64,000 nucleotides of DNA from Candidatus Kapaibacterium sp. (GTDB taxonomy: Bacteria > Bacteroidota > Ignavibacteria > Kapaibacteriales > Kapaibacteriaceae), in NCBI GenBank assembly GCA_018882585.1, contig VFFB01000005.1, forward strand, positions 1-64,000, given 5' to 3'. Position numbers and translations under genes: made by a program. This document shows, piece by piece, positions 1-8,499 of the stretch (the first letter of the stretch is position 1; each line of letters begins with the position of its first letter). The notes under the pieces were generated by a model, which saw only the letters and a list, made by a program, of their open reading frames with translations, was not told the DNA's origin and ran no database searches.

Positions 1-147
1 TACTATAACGGGCAAAGCAATCGTCTGGAAAACATCCAGGGCGGACGTGCCAGCGTAACGATCGGTGTTGGTGACGCTGTTAGCAATCCCAGTGTGTTTG
101 CCATCAGGATCGATCAGAACCAGAACAAAGGTCTATCCCTCGTTTAA
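1..147 (+). CDS. Possible C-terminal end of an unknown protein, cut by the window edge
   Basis: Frame 1 is open from the first base to a TAA at 145-147 and gives 48 residues ending in NQNKGLSLV. No family is recognised. It could be the tail of a real gene truncated at the left edge, or chance: its last bases overlap a reverse-strand stretch that resembles a rhuM fragment. Composition looks protein-like (VTIGVGDAV, FAIRID), but nothing else supports it. Confidence 0.3.
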   Translation, partial: YYNGQSNRLENIQGGRASVTIGVGDAVSNPSVFAIRIDQNQNKGLSLV

Positions 148-295
148 CCGTACGATTGCCTTCCAGCTGAACTGTTTCCATTTTGGAAATAGTTGCTCTT
201 GAGTCGAGCTCGCCAGATGCGTAAATGTTGGCTAAGTGCTTAGCGATCGCAGGAATACCCACCCCGAACAGCTCCGCCATGCGTCGCTGTTGGAT
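131..295 (-). pseudogene. rhuM-family remnant, left side of the defence island
   Basis: Read on the minus strand from 295, this stretch translates through QQRRMAELFGV, then a helical linker ending NIYASGELDS, then LEGNRTVKRGID. This is the order seen in RhuM (virulence protein/KilA-N-like) proteins, where QxxMAELFGV is followed by GELD and by KR.xD. An in-frame TAG lies just upstream of the homologous part and a TGA shortly after. The N-terminal segment and the usual YNLDxIISVGYRVN core are missing. It is a roughly 50-residue relic. The sequence differs from the relic at 5434-5746, so the two are not a recent duplication. Confidence 0.6.
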
Positions 296-400
296 CTAGT
301 GCAATCCAACGTTGTTCACGAGTTCGTTTATCGCCGTGTTTGGTTTTTGTGTGGGTGGTATACGTTGATTTGCTGTTGCTCGTAGGACACTGCTGCCGCG

Positions 401-408
401 TATTTTCG
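401..408 (+). promoter_or_regulatory. Bacteroidota-type -7 box TATTTTCG before the MmeI-like gene
   Basis: TATTTTCG matches the recurring TAnnTTTG-like box of this window. It ends 3 nt before the ATG at 412, so a start site a few bases downstream would give an essentially leaderless mRNA. No Shine-Dalgarno sequence is visible. Confidence 0.45.
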
Positions 409-411
409 CCC

Positions 412-3225
412 ATGCTTTCGATATCAGAAATACGTAGTCGTGCATCAGCGTTTTCCCTTCGATGGAAGGATGAGGTCTCCGAAGACTCCGAAGCAAAGTC
501 CTTTTGGGATGAGTTCCTGCAGGTGTTCGGGGTCGACCGTAAGCGCGTCGCTGCATTTGAGAAACAGGTTGCCAAGGCCGGCGACAAAGCAGGGTACATC
601 GACCTGTTCTGGCCGGGCCTTCTGATCGTAGAGCATAAGTCGGCCGGGAAGGATCTGAACAAGGCCTTTACGCAGGCCATTGATTACTTCCCCGGACTGA
701 AGGACCACGAACTACCACGGTATGTGATCGTCAGCGATTTCCGTCGTATACGTCTTTATGATCTCACGGAAAGCACCGACGTCGAGATCGGTATCACGGA
801 GCTGCCTGACCGCATCGACCTTTTTGGATTCGTCTCGGGATACGTTCCGCGCAGGTTCCGCGACGAAGACCCCGTGAACGTGCGTGCCGCCGAGCTGATG
901 GGTCGGCTGCATGATGCGATCAAGGCCACGGGCTACGAAGGACATCAGCTTGAGGTCTTCCTGACGCGGCTGCTGTTCTGTCTGTTCGGCGACGACACGG
1001 GGATTTTTGGTCGAGATTCCTTTGTGAGCTTCCTCGAAACCAAGACCCGCGAGGATGGCCTCGATGTTGGACCGCAGCTTTCGTTTCTGTTCCAGATTCT
1101 CAACACGCCTTACGAGAAGCGTCCAACGAATCTCGACGAAGAGCTGAAGGCCTTTCCATACGTTAACGGTCAGCTCTTTGCCGAAGCGCTCCCAACGCCC
1201 CATTTCGACAGCGAGATGCGCAGGCGCCTGTTGGAATGCGCAAACTTCAACTGGACGTTTGTTTCGCCCGCCGTCTTTGGTGCAATGTTTCAAGGGGTGA
1301 TGAACGACGTTGAGCGCCGCAACCTTGGTGCGCACTACACAAGCGAGAAGAACATTCTGAAGGTGGTGTCGGGGCTGTTCCTGGACGAGGTGGAAGAGGA
1401 GCTTCGCAATGCGCAGCACTCGGAACATCGTCTGCGCGCATTGCACGAGCGCATCGCGAACATGCGATTCCTTGACCCCGCCTGCGGCTGTGGCAACTTC
1501 CTGATCGTGACATACAAAGAGCTTCGGCGAATCGAGATCGAAATCCTTGTGCGACTCGAATCAATGGGCAAACTCTCCGGCAAGGGACAGATCTACACCG
1601 ATGTCTCGGCGTTGTCACGTTTGTCCGTACACAGCATGTTCGGCATCGAGCTCGAGGAGTTCCCTGCCCGCATCGCCGAGGTGGCCTTGTGGCTGATCGA
1701 CCACATCATGAACGTCGAGCTTGCCAAGACCTTCGGCGGCTACTTCGTACGTCTGCCGCTCACCGATGGCCCCACCATCAAGATCGCCGACGCCCTGGAA
1801 GTTGATTGGCGCAAGGACATCATCGATACGAACGCAAGTGCCGAGTGGTTCATTCTTGGGAACCCGCCGTTCGTGGGTTCAAAGATGATGTCGGATGCGC
1901 AACGAACAGCCATCAAGCAGCTCTTTGGCGGAATCTCCGGCTCGGGCGTGATGGACTTTGTAACGGGCTGGTTTGTGAAAGCAGCACAGACCATTCAGGG
2001 AACACCGATACGATGTGCCTTCGTGAGCACCAACTCCATCTCACAGGGGGAACAAGTTGGAATCCTGTGGAAGCACCTCGTCCAGAAGTACGACATCAAG
2101 ATCCACTTCGCACATCGCACGTTCCGCTGGTCGAACGAAGCAAAAGGCGTGGCGGCGGTGCATTGTGTGATTGTAGGGTTTGGATGTCAAGACGTGGCGC
2201 ACAGATACTTGTTCGACTACGCCAACGTTACTGCAGCAGCAGCGAAGGCAGAGGTTCCTGCGATCAATGGGTACCTGACTGCCGGAGCACAGTTAGTGAT
2301 TCTCTCGAGAAAGAAACCTCTCTCCGCTGTTCCAGAGATGATGAAGGGCAATCAGCCGACAGACGACGGGAATCTACTACTGAGTCCAGATGAGCGCACC
2401 TTATTGATAGGTCAAGATAGCAACCTAGAACAGTTTGTCCGTGAGTGCATAGGTTCTTATGAGTTCCTTAATGGCATGAAACGCTATTGTCTATGGCTTG
2501 TTAACGCGGGTCCAAGTGTTATTCGGTCTTCGCCATTGTTGATGGAGCGGGTCGAATCCGTCAAGCGGTTCAGATCGCAGAGCACGAAGGCTGCAACGCG
2601 CAAGAAGGCAAACATGCCAACATTGTTTGATGAGATACGACAACCGATATCGAACTACTTGCTTGTCCCTTCTGTCTCATCCGAGAACAGGGAGTATATC
2701 CCGATGGGCTTTATGTCTCCAGATGTGATATCAACCAATCTGAACCTCATCGTCCCCGACGCCACACGCTACCACTTCGGCATTCTAACCTCCACCATGC
2801 ACATGTCATGGGTGCGGTACGTGTGTGGACGCTTGAAGTCGGACTATCGCTACTCGAAAGATCTCGTCTACAACAACTACCCTTGGCCCGAGCCCACCGA
2901 CGCGCAACGCGAAAAGGTTGAAGCACTCGCGCAAGGCGTCCTCGACGCACGTGCCAACCATCCAACGTCAACCTTGGCAGACCTCTATCACCCAACCACC
3001 ATGCCCCCTGACCTGCGCAAAGCACATGACGCACTCGACAAAGCTGTGGATCAGTGCTACCGTAAGGAGCCCTTCACATCAGAGCGTGAACGTGTAGAAT
3101 ACCTCTTTGACCTTTACCGGAAACCCACCGAAGGGTTTGGCGCGGAGGAGGCTGGGAGGAGGAAAGGAGGTGAGCGGATGCATCTCGGAACAAGCCTCCG
3201 ACGCAACAGGAGTGGACGAGCGTGA
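412..3225 (+). CDS. MmeI-like type IIL restriction-modification enzyme (fused endonuclease and DNA methyltransferase)
   Basis: A 937-aa protein, close to MmeI in length. Family members combine an N-terminal nuclease, an adenine-N6 methyltransferase and a target-recognition domain in one chain, modifying host sites and cutting invading DNA. A PD-(D/E)xK nuclease motif with the exact MmeI spacing D-x9-ExK is visible at D64, E74 and K76 (DLFWPGLLIVEHK). The SAM motif I DPACGCGNF lies near residue 355 and the catalytic NPPF near 484, followed by a variable recognition region (about 600-860). The ATG at 412 is preferred over an upstream GTG because homology begins there. No separate methyltransferase or specificity gene is needed. 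Its last ~30 residues are basic and gene-specific. It faces the ptuAB operon and composes less GC-rich DNA than the core genes. Confidence 0.88.
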   Translation: MLSISEIRSRASAFSLRWKDEVSEDSEAKSFWDEFLQVFGVDRKRVAAFEKQVAKAGDKAGYIDLFWPGLLIVEHKSAGKDLNKAFTQAIDYFPGLKDHELPRYVIVSDFRRIRLYDLTESTDVEIGITELPDRIDLFGFVSGYVPRRFRDEDPVNVRAAELMGRLHDAIKATGYEGHQLEVFLTRLLFCLFGDDTGIFGRDSFVSFLETKTREDGLDVGPQLSFLFQILNTPYEKRPTNLDEELKAFPYVNGQLFAEALPTPHFDSEMRRRLLECANFNWTFVSPAVFGAMFQGVMNDVERRNLGAHYTSEKNILKVVSGLFLDEVEEELRNAQHSEHRLRALHERIANMRFLDPACGCGNFLIVTYKELRRIEIEILVRLESMGKLSGKGQIYTDVSALSRLSVHSMFGIELEEFPARIAEVALWLIDHIMNVELAKTFGGYFVRLPLTDGPTIKIADALEVDWRKDIIDTNASAEWFILGNPPFVGSKMMSDAQRTAIKQLFGGISGSGVMDFVTGWFVKAAQTIQGTPIRCAFVSTNSISQGEQVGILWKHLVQKYDIKIHFAHRTFRWSNEAKGVAAVHCVIVGFGCQDVAHRYLFDYANVTAAAAKAEVPAINGYLTAGAQLVILSRKKPLSAVPEMMKGNQPTDDGNLLLSPDERTLLIGQDSNLEQFVRECIGSYEFLNGMKRYCLWLVNAGPSVIRSSPLLMERVESVKRFRSQSTKAATRKKANMPTLFDEIRQPISNYLLVPSVSSENREYIPMGFMSPDVISTNLNLIVPDATRYHFGILTSTMHMSWVRYVCGRLKSDYRYSKDLVYNNYPWPEPTDAQREKVEALAQGVLDARANHPTSTLADLYHPTTMPPDLRKAHDALDKAVDQCYRKEPFTSERERVEYLFDLYRKPTEGFGAEEAGRRKGGERMHLGTSLRRNRSGRA

Positions 3226-3260
3226 CAAAGGCTTGGTCGACCTGCTTGATGTGTTGGGTT

Positions 3261-3851
3261 TCAGGAACTCGGGTGAAGCGTCGTAGCAAGAATATGTCTA
3301 TACGGCAATTGCCGAAGGAATAGCTGGACATCGTTGGGAGCGTCGCGAAGAACCGTCTGCACGCTGCCGAACCATTTCTTACGCTCATTAACCAGATATG
3401 CATTGTTGAGGCCAAGCATATCTCGTGTTTGATATGTCTGGTGCCGCTGTTGGCGGGTCAGGTCAGGGACTGGTTCAATTGTACCCTTATCGGACAGCCA
3501 CCAGTGATTGTTGCAGCCCGGGCCCGGTTCGATTGGAAGTATTCCGTCCTTCTTCTTTTGACCGCAAGATTTGCTGTTGATGCAGCTGTGTGCATGGTTA
3601 GTGTATGTGAAGCAAAGCTGGGGATGAGAGCTTCTTGGCTTGATGTGTTCGAGCTGCCCTTCGTCACTCGCCAGCTTTCTTTCGCAATACACGCAAAGGC
3701 CTCCTTGATCAGTATTCAGCGAAGCTTTGACGGCTCTCTTGATGGCTTGAAATGAGGGTTGGTCGAAGTCGACAACGGATGCTTGGGGATTGGTGTTTTG
3801 GAAATTTGCTAGCTCGACTGGCGGTGGATCGCGGTGCTGTAACTCAACCAT
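3261..3851 (-). CDS. ptuB: PtuB, HNH nuclease of a Septu anti-phage system
   Basis: A 196-aa HNH endonuclease, the nuclease partner of PtuA in Septu defence, where PtuA-PtuB complexes cleave DNA during phage infection. Zinc and catalytic features are visible: CVYC, then LEHIKPRSSHP, NHAHSC and further Cys residues, in the arrangement of the TIGR02646/PtuB family. The start at 3851 is chosen because a GGAG lies 6 nt upstream, the resulting N-terminus (MVELQHRDPPP) matches the family, and the ATG overlaps the ptuA stop by 8 bp (ATGGTTGA), implying translational coupling. An in-frame upstream ATG at 3914 would add 21 residues inside ptuA. No reverse transcriptase lies nearby, so this is stand-alone Septu, not a retron. 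Confidence 0.85.
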   Translation of the reverse strand: MVELQHRDPPPVELANFQNTNPQASVVDFDQPSFQAIKRAVKASLNTDQGGLCVYCERKLASDEGQLEHIKPRSSHPQLCFTYTNHAHSCINSKSCGQKKKDGILPIEPGPGCNNHWWLSDKGTIEPVPDLTRQQRHQTYQTRDMLGLNNAYLVNERKKWFGSVQTVLRDAPNDVQLFLRQLPYRHILATTLHPSS

Positions 3852-5226
3852 GTTCGACTCCATCGTTGGAGCTATGGCTGGCGAGGAATCTCCAGGCAGC
3901 CAAGTCACTTTCATGGTGCTGATACCCCGCTTCTTCGAGCTTCGTCCGCAGCAGTTGGGCTTGTTCAGTAAGCTCCTTTCCTGCACGTACTAGATACTCG
4001 AACAACCTGACCTGCTCCAGAAGCTGTAGTGGTGGCTCAGGATTCGTGTCCATCACTCTCGCTAGGGCATCGCCGGATTCGTGTGCCAATGGGCTGAAGT
4101 CAGGCGCATTTGCGCGGCAGCCGGAATCATCGCACTCCACAACACGAATGCTTTCGCGAGGTACTGTTGAAAGGACCTGCGGACTGTGAGTAGTTACAAT
4201 GAACTGCAGCTCTGGAAACGCCTTCGTTAGGCTTTGCAGTACGGTTTGCTGCCATGAGGGGTGCAGGTGCATGTCAACTTCGTCGATCAGAACTATACCC
4301 GGCGTCTGCGCTGCAGCCTGTGCACCTAGGTGTCCATTGAGCTTCGTTGCACGAAACGCAATGTCGGCAACCATCCCTATCATGTTGCGGATGCCGTCAC
4401 TGAGAAGCGAGATCGGCAGTTCACCGTATTCGTCGTGTTCTGCAACGAGTTCCTGTAACGCTGATGAATAGTCTATGTTTTTCCATCCAGCGGGAGCGAG
4501 GCAGATATTGACGGCCCGAATGACAGACGACACATAGCCATCAAATTCCGTTGGTTCGTAATCTCGGCCTTGTTTGCGGGCCGCATTGTGTTCACGACTA
4601 ATGTTGTCGTTCCAATAGGCAAACCACTCCACAAACGACTTGAAACTGGATGCTGGATCCAGACAATCGCGATAGCCAATCGTTCGCGACGAACGCGTGA
4701 GTTTTCGCCTCGTAAGCTTCTTTTGCTGCCACAGTCGCCCCGTACCGTAGTATGCCACCAGTGGCAACACCACATTCATTCCGGGAGTCCTGACAGCTGC
4801 CTGCAGGTCCTTTCCGATATCAATGAGTTTCTTCGCTTCCTTGATTGTCGTCTTCGTCTTCACCGGGCCCGTCAGTCGGCGGCTCCATGTAACAACCTTT
4901 GTGCCGACATCCTTCCCCACCCCATCGAATTGAAAGCAACCGGTAGCTTCAAGACCGACACCATTAACTGCATATTCCATCTCCTTCGAGGCAGTGCTCC
5001 GAATCGCAGTTTGTCGGATATCAGTCGAATGAAAATGCTTGCCAACGCTCTCGTCAAACGCTCCGATGAAAGGGCCAAGGGCAATTCCAACAGCATCAAG
5101 TATTGCTGTCTTGCCAGCACCGTTGGCTGCAACAATCACTGTAAGCTTTTCATGGAACTCTATCTCAAGTGAGGGAAAACAGCGATAGTCCGTCACCTTA
5201 AGTTGTTGTAGACGAAATGTTGTCAT
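3844..5226 (-). CDS. ptuA: PtuA, AAA/ABC-type ATPase of a Septu anti-phage system
   Basis: A 460-aa ATPase of the SMC/OLD-like AAA group used by Septu. It begins FRLQQLKVTDYRCF, the typical start of RecF/OLD-like ATPases. Walker A AANGAGKT is at residues 33-40, an ABC-signature-like LLSDGIRNM follows midway, and Walker B IVLIDEVDMHLHPSW then TTHSPQVL sit toward the C-terminus. The start at 5226 has a strong GGAGG at 5231-5235; an upstream in-frame ATG at 5340 adds a non-homologous extension. It is the first gene of the ptuAB pair and overlaps ptuB. PtuA senses the trigger and nucleotide and assembles with PtuB (family knowledge). The trigger here is unknown. Confidence 0.85.
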   Translation of the reverse strand: MTTFRLQQLKVTDYRCFPSLEIEFHEKLTVIVAANGAGKTAILDAVGIALGPFIGAFDESVGKHFHSTDIRQTAIRSTASKEMEYAVNGVGLEATGCFQFDGVGKDVGTKVVTWSRRLTGPVKTKTTIKEAKKLIDIGKDLQAAVRTPGMNVVLPLVAYYGTGRLWQQKKLTRRKLTRSSRTIGYRDCLDPASSFKSFVEWFAYWNDNISREHNAARKQGRDYEPTEFDGYVSSVIRAVNICLAPAGWKNIDYSSALQELVAEHDEYGELPISLLSDGIRNMIGMVADIAFRATKLNGHLGAQAAAQTPGIVLIDEVDMHLHPSWQQTVLQSLTKAFPELQFIVTTHSPQVLSTVPRESIRVVECDDSGCRANAPDFSPLAHESGDALARVMDTNPEPPLQLLEQVRLFEYLVRAGKELTEQAQLLRTKLEEAGYQHHESDLAAWRFLASHSSNDGVEHG

Positions 5227-5433
5227 GGGACCTCCGAAGAACGGCCACGGTCGTGCAGGGGTTGAATTCCACGCGGAATCCGCACGACAAATGTGCAAAG
5301 AGGGTGACAACTTACTACGGCGCTTCATTTTGCTTGACATGCATTACATCAGTCAGTCACTGATGCTAACGTGTAGTTTTGAACGTGCTTGCACGCACGT
5401 GGTCAGACCCCGAGCGATTGAAAGGACACAATG

Positions 5434-5746
5434 GTTCACCCGATGGCCAGCCGAGATAATGTCGTCGAGATTGTAGTTATCTACTTCTCGTGCAACCTGT
5501 CGTTTGCCCTCAGTTCGAACTATCCGGAATCTCAGGATAGCTGACGCATCTGATAGTTCAACGCTGTCAACGTGCTTGGGCAAATACTCGTTCATGGTTC
5601 GAACATCCGGCCCGAACAGCTGCGCCATACGCCGCTGGTATTGCCAGAATATCCCGGCATCGTAGTGCACCTCGACACGCACTGAATCGTCGGCGGGGGC
5701 GGTTCAGGAATATGTCGGCATTACAGGTGGGATTGTCAGGCGTCAT
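5434..5746 (-). pseudogene. rhuM-family pseudogene, right side of the defence island
   Basis: The minus strand from the ATG at 5746 starts MTPDNPTCNADIFLN, shifts frame near 5697-5705, and continues ADDSVRVEVHYDAGIFW, QRRMAQLFGPDVRTMNEYL, KRQVAREVDNYNLDDIIS and AGHRVN. This is the N-terminal two-fifths of a RhuM protein. After RVN the expected S.RGTQFRIWA continuation is absent; the open frame runs on to a stop at 5353-5355 with unrelated residues. So it has at least one frameshift plus a C-terminal truncation. RhuM genes are often found inside restriction-modification loci (family knowledge), which fits the neighbouring MmeI-like enzyme. Confidence 0.7.
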
Positions 5747-6048
5747 GCACGAGGATAGAAACACATGGAGACACGGCAAACCACAAATTGATGACGCAGA
5801 TTTCTGCGTTTGCGCATGGCCAGTTCGAGTTGATGAAGGAGTGAAGCCGACGGGCTCGCGTCCGAAGCAGGCTTCGTTACCGCCCACCCGATGCCTGATC
5901 CCTTCACGCCCAACGTATGAACCTTGATGCCGTGGCCTTATGCGGAGCGGACGACGCAATTACTCCACGCGAGATGCTGGATGACCTCGACCTTCAGCAC
6001 GACGTTTTGCGCTTTGCCGAAAGGCATGGAATCGTGCGCATGCATACC
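5747..6048. other. Gap with no recognisable gene
   Basis: About 300 bases between the rhuM relic and the first palindromic repeat. Short open frames exist on both strands but none has a ribosome-binding site, a recognisable motif or a plausible neighbour relationship. I see no RNA gene or clear hairpin. Confidence 0.5.
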
Positions 6049-6303
6049 GTAGGTCCGCGGCATGCCGCGCCTCCAACGTATTGGGTACGTCGATCGATTC
6101 ACGCGCGTCCGCGCGGAATTGCACGCGTTCAGACATAGTAGCCCACGGCCTCAGCCGTGGGTCCGAATGAACGGCAATGCGCCGTGGGTGCGAACAAACC
6201 ATCAACGCATTCCATCGACGCCGTAGGGGCGCGGCATGCCGCGCCCGCACCAACGCATTTGCACACACGCGAGCCCACGGCTGAGGCCGTGGGCTAATAT
6301 CGG
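6049..6303. repeat. Left palindromic-repeat cluster
   Basis: Mosaic of short GC-rich inverted repeats. It holds a degenerate CCGCGGCATGCCGCGCC copy near 6055-6071, CCCACGGC-CTCA-GCCGTGGG at 6142-6161, a CGGCAATGCGCCG copy near 6172-6184, the GGGCGCGGCATGCCGCGCCC palindrome at 6227-6246, and the inverse CCCACGGC-TGAG-GCCGTGGG at 6273-6292. The same modules recur at 7850-8529 and 50457-50522. They are REP-like in size and placement; no transposase is present. Confidence 0.85.
6221..6300. repeat. 80-bp perfect direct repeat, left copy
   Basis: Identical base for base to 7850-7929. It contains one copy of each of two palindrome families joined by a spacer that includes GCATTTGCACACACGCG. The two copies bracket the gene at 6451-7821. 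Confidence 0.9.
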
Positions 6304-6450
6304 TCGATGTCCGAATGACCGTGAGTTTGTATTGATTGGAGCGAACGATCCCTCATTGGAGTGCGAATTGGGAAAGCACAAGCCGTAGGTTCGGCAGCGA
6401 CAAGTATCTTCCACTCCTATTGGAGACCTTGTGTTCAGGAGTTGCGACCA

Positions 6451-7821
6451 ATGGCAAACAAATCCCTCAAGCAGCGGATATCGGATCTCTCACATGATGA
6501 GCTTCTTTCGGTTGTTGTCGCTGCCATGGAATCTGAACCCAGCGTACGCAAGCTCTTTGCACACCTGACGTCATCCCGTAACGAGCGCATCGCTGCGATC
6601 AAAGGCGATATTTCCAAACTCGGCGCCTACGGCGCAAAGGGCAGAGCCCAATCCTCTAAGCAGGTAGCCGCATCAATCTCCAGTCTGGCTGATCGCATCA
6701 ATCGGGAATGTGGCGACGACGCCGAGCAGGCATTCATCCTACTTTCTCGTCTTCTTGCCACCGAGACGCAAATCAGGCTCCGCCGAAGTGACTCGTTCGA
6801 CCCCATCATCAACGTTATGGCTGGCAAGGTAACCGATTCATTGGTAGGAGTCTCTCAGCGCCTGTCCAGTGCGGACGTGTTGACGGAGGGATTGGGGTTC
6901 CTTTTGGATGTCGGCCATTTCCGTGGAGTCGCGGCATTGTTCCGGCGCGCCGGTGCCGAGCTGCCCGATGAGACAGTCGACACGATTCTTGCACTGGTCG
7001 CCGCATCCACGGCCAAGGCGTCTGATATTAAACACGCAGATGAATTCGAAATGTACCACGGACTCGCCGGAATCATTCTCTCTTCCACCGGCAGGATCGA
7101 AGCGTTCCGGCGCCATGTCACTGTAAACGGCGTCATCAGTTCGTTGGATCGCATCACTCTTGCCGAAATGTATCTCGACCATGGCAACTATAAAGGGGCA
7201 AGGGTACTCCTCGACGAGCTCTCCGCGACTGATTACCGATTGTTCGCGCGTGCACAAGCAGTGCTAGAGCGCTACCTGGGGGAATGCCCCGAGATGGCCG
7301 ACTGCGAGGGGCTGATGCGCTCAATGATCGTAAAGCACAACAAGCATCAGTTAGCTGCCCGGTTTCTGCAACTGTACGGTGATGATGCATATGCCAATCT
7401 TTTGGGATCGGTCATGCAATACATATGCACCGAACAAGAACCGGACACTATAGATGCCAACATGCTGCATCTTCTTGTGCACGAAGGATACGGCGACGAG
7501 ATCGCCGGCTATGTCGAAGGCAACTACGCCACCAGTCTCTCGCGCAATAGCCACAGCCTGCAACCTTGGGTCGCTTTGGCCGAATCCTTGGCCAGTTGTG
7601 GTCATCCACGTCCGGCCGCACTCCTTTTTCGATTGATTGTCAATCGACTGATGCTTGCAGGAGCCGATGCATACGATACGGCCGCGACACTGTTCAGCCG
7701 TGTCCAAGATCTATCACGTAACGTAGGTAACTGGGGGCCGCACGAACAGCACAAGGACTTCATGATCAACTTCAGGCTGATGCATGCAAACAAGCGGAAG
7801 TTCTGGAGTCTGGTCGGTTGA
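6451..7821 (+). CDS. Helical-repeat hypothetical protein, DUF6880-like, bracketed by direct repeats
   Basis: A 456-aa protein of unknown function. The ATG at 6451 has AGGAG at 6437-6441; an upstream GTG is rejected. The N-terminus (LSHDELLSVVVAAMESEPSV) followed by a long helical stretch with an RLRRSDSF segment, and a C-terminus with ALLFRLIVNRLML and HANKRKFWSLV, resembles the layout of DUF6880/SWIM-associated proteins; this is a weak, from-memory match. It is predicted all-helical, TPR-like and cytoplasmic, with no signal peptide or membrane segment. It stands alone between two repeat clusters next to a defence island, so it may be mobile cargo; that is inference. Confidence 0.6.
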   Translation: MANKSLKQRISDLSHDELLSVVVAAMESEPSVRKLFAHLTSSRNERIAAIKGDISKLGAYGAKGRAQSSKQVAASISSLADRINRECGDDAEQAFILLSRLLATETQIRLRRSDSFDPIINVMAGKVTDSLVGVSQRLSSADVLTEGLGFLLDVGHFRGVAALFRRAGAELPDETVDTILALVAASTAKASDIKHADEFEMYHGLAGIILSSTGRIEAFRRHVTVNGVISSLDRITLAEMYLDHGNYKGARVLLDELSATDYRLFARAQAVLERYLGECPEMADCEGLMRSMIVKHNKHQLAARFLQLYGDDAYANLLGSVMQYICTEQEPDTIDANMLHLLVHEGYGDEIAGYVEGNYATSLSRNSHSLQPWVALAESLASCGHPRPAALLFRLIVNRLMLAGADAYDTAATLFSRVQDLSRNVGNWGPHEQHKDFMINFRLMHANKRKFWSLVG

Positions 7822-7849
7822 GCGGGTCCACCAACACATTTCACCATCC

Positions 7850-7929
7850 CCGTAGGGGCGCGGCATGCCGCGCCCGCACCAACGCATTTGCACACACGCG
7901 AGCCCACGGCTGAGGCCGTGGGCTAATAT
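7850..7929. repeat. 80-bp perfect direct repeat, right copy
   Basis: Identical to 6221-6300. It begins 28 bases after the stop codon of the 456-aa gene. After its end the two sites diverge quickly, although both continue GGTCGA. Confidence 0.9.
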
Positions 7930-8499
7930 GGGTCGACGATCGATAGGCGGGACGTGGGATAATATGGGTCGACGTTGGAATGGCCGACCATTCGTTCAAA
8001 CGTTGATGGCCGTTCCGCAACGATGTGATGCCATGCATCTCCGCCGTTCGCACCGGGTTCATCATACGTCGGCCCATCTTAGCCCACGGCCTCAGCCGTG
8101 GGTTCGAATGAACGGCAATGCGCCGTGGATGCGAAAGAACGGCATTGTGCCGTGGATGCAAACAAACCACCAACGCATTCCACCGTCTCAGCACGGGCGC
8201 GGCATGCCGCGCCCCTACATTATGTGGTACGTCGATCGAAATCAGGCGCATCCGCGCGTGCATACATGCGAACCCACGGCTGAGGCCGTGGGCTAATATG
8301 GGTCGACGTCGGAATGGCCGTGGGTTAACATGGGTCAACGATCGATAGGCGGGACGTTCGTTTCAACGTTTAATGCCGGTCCGCAATGGTGCAATGCATG
8401 TCCGTCGTTCCCATCGGGCACATCATGCGTCGGCCTATAGTAGCCCACGGCCTCAGCCGTGGGTGCGAATGAACGGCATTAGCCCACGGCCTCAGCCGT

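Noticed and set aside
3261-5226. Retron-associated PtuAB system
   Set aside because: Retron Ec78-type systems use similar proteins, but no reverse transcriptase or msr/msd structure is visible within the window.
5712-5927. A 71-codon open frame on the plus strand
   Set aside because: No ribosome-binding site or recognisable motif, and its start overlaps the rhuM relic on the other strand.
5917-8348. Several open frames across the repeat clusters, such as 5917-6138, 7841-8338 and 7865-8296
   Set aside because: Their products are just translations of the palindromes (ARHAAP, RGMPRPY, PTAEAVG-like strings), occur in several frames and both strands, and have no ribosome-binding sites.
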